DNA of 17,545 nt, from positions 22,422 to 39,966 of the forward strand of contig MU647735.1 of NCBI GenBank assembly GCA_026770585.1. The letters run 5' to 3'. This DNA is from Baffinella frigidus. Its lineage: Eukaryota; Cryptophyceae; Cryptomonadales; Baffinellaceae. Position 1 is the first letter of the stretch; every line of letters starts with the position of its first letter. Both the position numbers and the translations under genes were made by a program. Of this stretch, positions 15,001 through 17,545 are shown piece after piece. The notes under the pieces are model-generated. The model did not search any database. It was given only the letters and a program-made list of their open reading frames with translations, and was not told the DNA's origin.

Positions 15001-17233
15001 CGTTCACATGGCGCCGTAGGATGCAGGCTGTATCCGCATCTCCTGGTCCAAGCGTGACTAGGTAATGATCAGAGGTCCAATCCGGGTGAGACCCAGGAGA
15101 TCCCATCGACAAGGCGGCGGTGGCCTGAGATAACCGAGAAATTGCGTTATTCCGGAAATCGAGGACGATGCCGTTCGTGGTGAAGTTCAATTCCCGGACG
15201 GGAGGGCCAGCAGCGGAGTCCGCTGTGTCTGCCTCGGCTTGAGGTTCAGTCTTAGTCGGGGGCGTCGCCTGTGGTGAGTCGTCGACTTCCTCCATATTAT
15301 CATCGCCGAAATCCACTTCGTGGTCCGATCCGTCTCCAGAATCGAGTCCGCCAGTGGTAGATTCCAAATGGTTGGTCCTGGTGCACTCAGCGTTTGCAAG
15401 ATCGTCCTGCGTGCGGGAGGATGACGCGGCAGAATGTCGAGCGCGTCGTTTTCTTGCAGTGGCGTTGGCTGCAGCCGGAGGTTTGGAAGCCACCGGTATG
15501 GAGGACGTTGCAGGTGCAGAGGACATTTGAGCGGAGGACCGTTCCATTCGAGTGGAGCAGTCGGGTACCGACAGGCTCCACATGAGCAGCCCGAGATGTA
15601 TTAGGACCAAAGACAAGGTCCAGGCGGGGACAGAGGATGGAAGCATCAGCGGACACATGCAGGCCAGGGCGTATGACGAAAGGACACCGATCAACGGTTC
15701 TCCAAAGGATTCGCCATCGTTGTTGTTCCTGTTGGCAGAGAAGGGCAACAAGCGCCGAGATACGTCTGCAGATGACGGATCGTGCGTTGTGTCGTCGATG
15801 CTCGCCTCGTTGGCCTCGGCGCATGTAAGGAGGTGCATCAGACCAACCAAATGTACCAGGGACAGTGAAAGAAGCCACGTGGTGGGCGACCATGTACAGA
15901 TGGAAGGCGAGACGCAGGCCAGTATGTACATGGAGGTAGTGACAGGGTCCGAAGCGTCGGGTCCCACGGACGGCGGACAGGTCGTGCCCGATGTCAGCTG
16001 GGAAGCGAGGAAGACCAGGGCGTAGAGCAGTACGAAGCCGAACCAGGTCTCGTGACAAGTCAAACTGGACAGAAAAACGGTCGTCGCGGGAGCTACCGTG
16101 AGCCCAAGAAGAGACGCGGGAGTCAACGCTGAAAAGACGCTAGCGCGGACGATGCCACCCCAAAAGTCGATTTCTTTGACTTCGAGTCGGTTGTGCTCGG
16201 AGTCAAAAGGTGTGAGGGAACGCGCAAGGACGGTGAGGTGGAGGAACAAGATGAAGCAGATCCCGACGCCAGGCGTGACAGGAAGGATACACGGCAGCAT
16301 CGCTGCGAAGGCGTACGCCGAGGTTGTTTCCATGAGCGATTCATTATCTGACACCGGTTCGACATGCTTCTTACTTTCCGCAGATACGCTGCCTAAGCGT
16401 CGACGAGCTATGAAAGCGTGTCGTCGCTTGGGCGGCGTGTTCCCACGTCCTGGGCGGCTGGGGTACGCAGGAGGTCGTTTCCACCGTTGTTGGTTCCCAG
16501 CGAGTGCACGGCCCAGGTCCGGACGCGGAGGGAAGAAGAAGGAAAAGACGAGACCCAACACCTGTAGGAGGGTGAGGGAAAGGATCCAGCACGCCGTTGC
16601 TTCGGGTGGAAGGCAGTACGGCAGGGTCCTGACCAAGGCCTCGAATGGTTGGATCACGGAGGTGAAGGGGGCTGCATGGAAGGGCGTGTCGACGGTGTAA
16701 TTGTCACGGCGGCCGTCGCGGGCCTTGGCGCGGGTCGCTGCCCTCTCGCTTCTTGAAGGAAGGCGGAACCGTCCCCGGAAGGTTCCCTCCCTGCGTCCGT
16801 TCTGGAAGTCGTCCAGTTCTCCCCGGAGGAAACATGTCAGGACGTCCTGGCGAGGTGGCTGCGGTAGCCGAGTCGATGTTCCCGAGGTGCCTCCGAAAAC
16901 GTCGCAGATTGCCCCCCACTCCTTCAAGGACATGGGCCTGCACGCCACAACGCGCGGTGTGGTTTTCTTCGTTTGGGCGGAGGGCCAGATCCGCCTCGGG
17001 AGGTCGTCCCAGAGCGGCGGAGAGGATTGGCGTGGAGGAGCCACCTGGGCGGGGGAACAGGTTCGCCCCGAGACGACGGACCAGTCGGGTTGGCGGGACT
17101 CGTCCAGGGCGGCTTTGTTTGCAGCGCGGAGGTCGGGCCCAGAGATGCCGAGGTATTGATATCCCGACTGTTGCTCGGTAGCAGGGTTGTAGGGCAGGAA
17201 GGCCCAAGATTGAGGACCCGCAGGGTTTGCCAT
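12065..17233 (-). CDS. ORF-a: giant multi-membrane-segment protein with repeated unknown domain
   Basis: This uninterrupted 1722-codon frame was not recognised as any known family. The ATG at 17233 has G at -3 and G at +4, a good eukaryotic start context, although the frame is open upstream to about 17500. Residues 1-190 are polar and basic. Residues 197-234, 303-341, 432-470 and 517-555 are four similar hydrophobic hairpins, with a further hydrophobic pair at 361-413, so an integral membrane protein is likely. Residues 590-600 are a basic cluster and 630-660 are acidic. A domain of about 215 residues occurs at 687-904 and again at 1127-1343, and a diverged part recurs at about 1450-1590. A Ser/Pro/Gly linker with two 30-residue repeats lies at about 1043-1102. 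The C terminus is charged. The frame ends at TAA 12067-12065, with ORF-b continuing in frame. The position upstream of Gag suggests a structural or membrane-targeting role, but that is inference. Confidence 0.8.
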   Translation of the reverse strand: MANPAGPQSWAFLPYNPATEQQSGYQYLGISGPDLRAANKAALDESRQPDWSVVSGRTCSPAQVAPPRQSSPPLWDDLPRRIWPSAQTKKTTPRVVACRPMSLKEWGAICDVFGGTSGTSTRLPQPPRQDVLTCFLRGELDDFQNGRREGTFRGRFRLPSRSERAATRAKARDGRRDNYTVDTPFHAAPFTSVIQPFEALVRTLPYCLPPEATACWILSLTLLQVLGLVFSFFFPPRPDLGRALAGNQQRWKRPPAYPSRPGRGNTPPKRRHAFIARRRLGSVSAESKKHVEPVSDNESLMETTSAYAFAAMLPCILPVTPGVGICFILFLHLTVLARSLTPFDSEHNRLEVKEIDFWGGIVRASVFSALTPASLLGLTVAPATTVFLSSLTCHETWFGFVLLYALVFLASQLTSGTTCPPSVGPDASDPVTTSMYILACVSPSICTWSPTTWLLSLSLVHLVGLMHLLTCAEANEASIDDTTHDPSSADVSRRLLPFSANRNNNDGESFGEPLIGVLSSYALACMCPLMLPSSVPAWTLSLVLIHLGLLMWSLSVPDCSTRMERSSAQMSSAPATSSIPVASKPPAAANATARKRRARHSAASSSRTQDDLANAECTRTNHLESTTGGLDSGDGSDHEVDFGDDNMEEVDDSPQATPPTKTEPQAEADTADSAAGPPVRELNFTTNGIVLDFRNNAISRLSQATAALSMGSPGSHPDWTSDHYLVTLGPGDADTACILRRHVNVSSTTDDVLCVHDLLSADGLEILRPYASWHGTLCTVQGSVLHLQPAYDAPDRGVPAGDLIHLKRCISPLDTLRRDPPNTSPGERIFADWLGINPRWVTWAATAGTDEGLSTSLDTVPRFDRSVTMRLRLAGISEWEHQERIRFHPPGSEERLQSFLVPTPCTNPSSGLPAFCPPPWMRVADPPLAGDDTTLPPVPVSIRSRILRYPASNAAAFNDPVNPATRSAVAATAPTPSSSAPVPHSLPTHDVTPGDTTMVDAATTSSSLSRAVISSRSMPPIPRLSSSHKKTAQSSNAAPATTLPLGTGGSSRSGTGHPEPAGGKAPSKDPWTLPLDAGGASHSGAGDRDSAGGEAPSTNLSRNRQPFPPPADQESESEEASHRKPLYTIVLDPRCGVGSRFSQQVLTDHVLNAANPLQHSRMTDDYCQLQLGSFVGDSLGVYYPASQSPGTITRLSINDLLASDAARITGGTPDGALWCESLILSSGARLPLRPARAEDYPGSLDLSAFRCVDIYEVDDCDTVDSHVIQTNWTSPDPDWAVLPEDSKSTSDLDPFSTEVRARLRDAGITPAEHFSHLRRRDWLNVSPESFPIVKLGHLVPTSSAMGVATSSSSLLLRDSDGASASSSKRSRRGGSPTAGPAKRSQFERASLEPAKHLMNALPPHISPPPEAEQEGADIPYRAVPDDRADSVTGSDRINMENDEEELPMLEELRSTDYLSRCHPIAALEPFPAAIRAKLIAQDENDFMIEYTRARTTQRVLQDYTVLIDGKAWHWHSVRPGEVGSEEHLNTSSGDMVFLQPSDRGVDLQCQRLQSTIRRVIDDLHHAMRHLETNDALLGIPAVFRAYQTRQAAQHHRQMRSADWIRKFLELLHDEGRTDAVSFPYARASLRLKLLRPDIPEGTTNKDGFREFARKPDGMFYTEAERDDHRRHLRRRQARADIQILARKNGEVNYVLDWRPVRELSCVNSLEHFIAYNKTQCEY
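13930..14112 (-). repeat. Two 90-base tandem repeats in ORF-a linker
   Basis: CTTCTCCTCCCGCAG at 13951 and CTTTTCCTCCCGCAG at 14041 (plus strand) mark two adjacent 90-base units. They encode two 30-residue Gly/Ser/Ala-rich repeats (LPLGTGGSS and LPLDAGGAS starts) between the two main copies of the unknown domain. Frame is preserved, as expected for a flexible linker. Confidence 0.85.
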
Positions 17234-17545
17234 CGCGGAGCCGTCCGACGGGCCTGAAGGAGTGCTGTCGCTGTTCTTTCGCGGTTTGTCCTTGACCGGT
17301 GCTGGAAATGTTGTCCGGCCAGGAGTCGTCGGGGTCGGGAGAAGGTTCGGGTGCCAGGTCTGGGGCGTCCGAAAATTGCCCCGACGCCAAAAGCGAGTCC
17401 TGACCGGCCACGAGGTCTTTCGTGGGTGGGACCTCGTCCGCGAGAGAAGCGTCGGTACCGAAAAAAATCGTAGGCGCCGGGGTCGCGCTCGGCTCGGTCA
17501 TGAGGGCGCCCGGAGAGGGCACCCCGTCCGTCAGGGAGCGCTCGG
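16704..17545 (-). CDS. Partial acidic Pro/Ser-rich frame entering at the right edge
   Basis: This frame is already open at the right edge and runs to a stop at 16704, but only the part before about 17250 looks like real protein. That part is acidic and Pro/Ser-rich, with short runs such as APTIFFGTDASLADEV and PSPDPDDSWPDN. After about 17250 the composition turns Arg/Pro-rich and looks like a shadow of ORF-a. The ORF-a frame is itself open from about 17500, so the two overlap by roughly 800 bases and the switch would be +1. No family is recognised. Either it is the C-terminal end of another upstream cistron, or the N-terminal part of the ORF-a product with a +1 frameshift or an indel between them. 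Lacking sequence to the right, I cannot tell. Confidence 0.4.
   Translation of the reverse strand, partial: ERSLTDGVPSPGALMTEPSATPAPTIFFGTDASLADEVPPTKDLVAGQDSLLASGQFSDAPDLAPEPSPDPDDSWPDNISSTGQGQTAKEQRQHSFRPVGRLRDGKPCGSSILGLPALQPCYRATVGISIPRHLWARPPRCKQSRPGRVPPTRLVRRLGANLFPRPGGSSTPILSAALGRPPEADLALRPNEENHTARCGVQAHVLEGVGGNLRRFRRHLGNIDSATAATSPGRPDMFPPGRTGRLPERTQGGNLPGTVPPSFKKREGSDPRQGPRRPP

Noticed and set aside
1-17545. Bacterial operon or phage late region suggested by tightly packed same-strand ORFs
   Set aside because: Pol is clearly Ty3/gypsy-type, there is no consistent Shine-Dalgarno spacing (AAGGAG directly abuts the ATG at 5883), and several frames lack start codons.

Overview
The window reads as the interior of one very large eukaryotic retroelement, coded entirely on the minus strand. 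Every stretch longer than about 20 bases is covered by an open minus-strand frame. No LTR, primer-binding site, polypurine tract or integrase lies inside, so both ends of the element are outside the window. The sequence looks G+C-rich (not counted). I cannot name the host. The only securely recognised genes are those of a Ty3/gypsy-type (Metaviridae-like) Pol, which fits a protist, alga, oomycete, fungus, plant or animal. No tRNA, rRNA, bacterial operon signal, CRISPR array or clear spliceosomal intron was seen.

In transcription order (right to left): (1) a partial acidic, Pro/Ser-rich frame entering from the right edge (17545 to about 17250). (2) ORF-a, 1722 codons (17233-12065), with four hydrophobic hairpin repeats near its N terminus, then a large domain present in two clear copies plus a third diverged one. 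(3) ORF-b (12061-6979), beginning in one frame and continuing in another after a +1 change near 11770. It has possible N-glycosylation sites, one hydrophobic segment, a fourth copy of the ORF-a domain and a C2HC zinc module. (4) ORF-c (6978-5893), with Cys/His clusters, a low-complexity stretch and a coiled-coil-like end. (5) ORF-d (5883-4237), which by position and composition is the Gag-like capsid. (6) ORF-e (4236-3188), a basic RG-rich nucleocapsid-like segment with a split C2HC motif. (7) Pol (from the frameshift at 3203-3197 to the left edge): DSG-type aspartic protease, reverse transcriptase with FLDD, RNase H with DAS/E/TDS, then a long Pro-rich tail that runs off the window.

ORF-e and Pol are joined by a textbook -1 slippery heptamer, G GGA AAU, placed in the ORF-e reading frame two codons before its stop. 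ORF-a/b, b/c, c/d and d/e are each separated by one stop codon (TAA, TAG, TAA, TGA) with the reading frame unchanged across it. A coiled-coil-like pattern appears to run straight across the c/d stop. Either this is a giant polyprotein with readthrough or reinitiation junctions, or a once continuous frame that has picked up a few nonsense and indel mutations.

The notable point is the layout: about 11-12 kb of coding sequence of unrecognised function, with membrane-segment repeats and a multicopy unknown domain, lies upstream of Gag-Pol and is contiguous with it.
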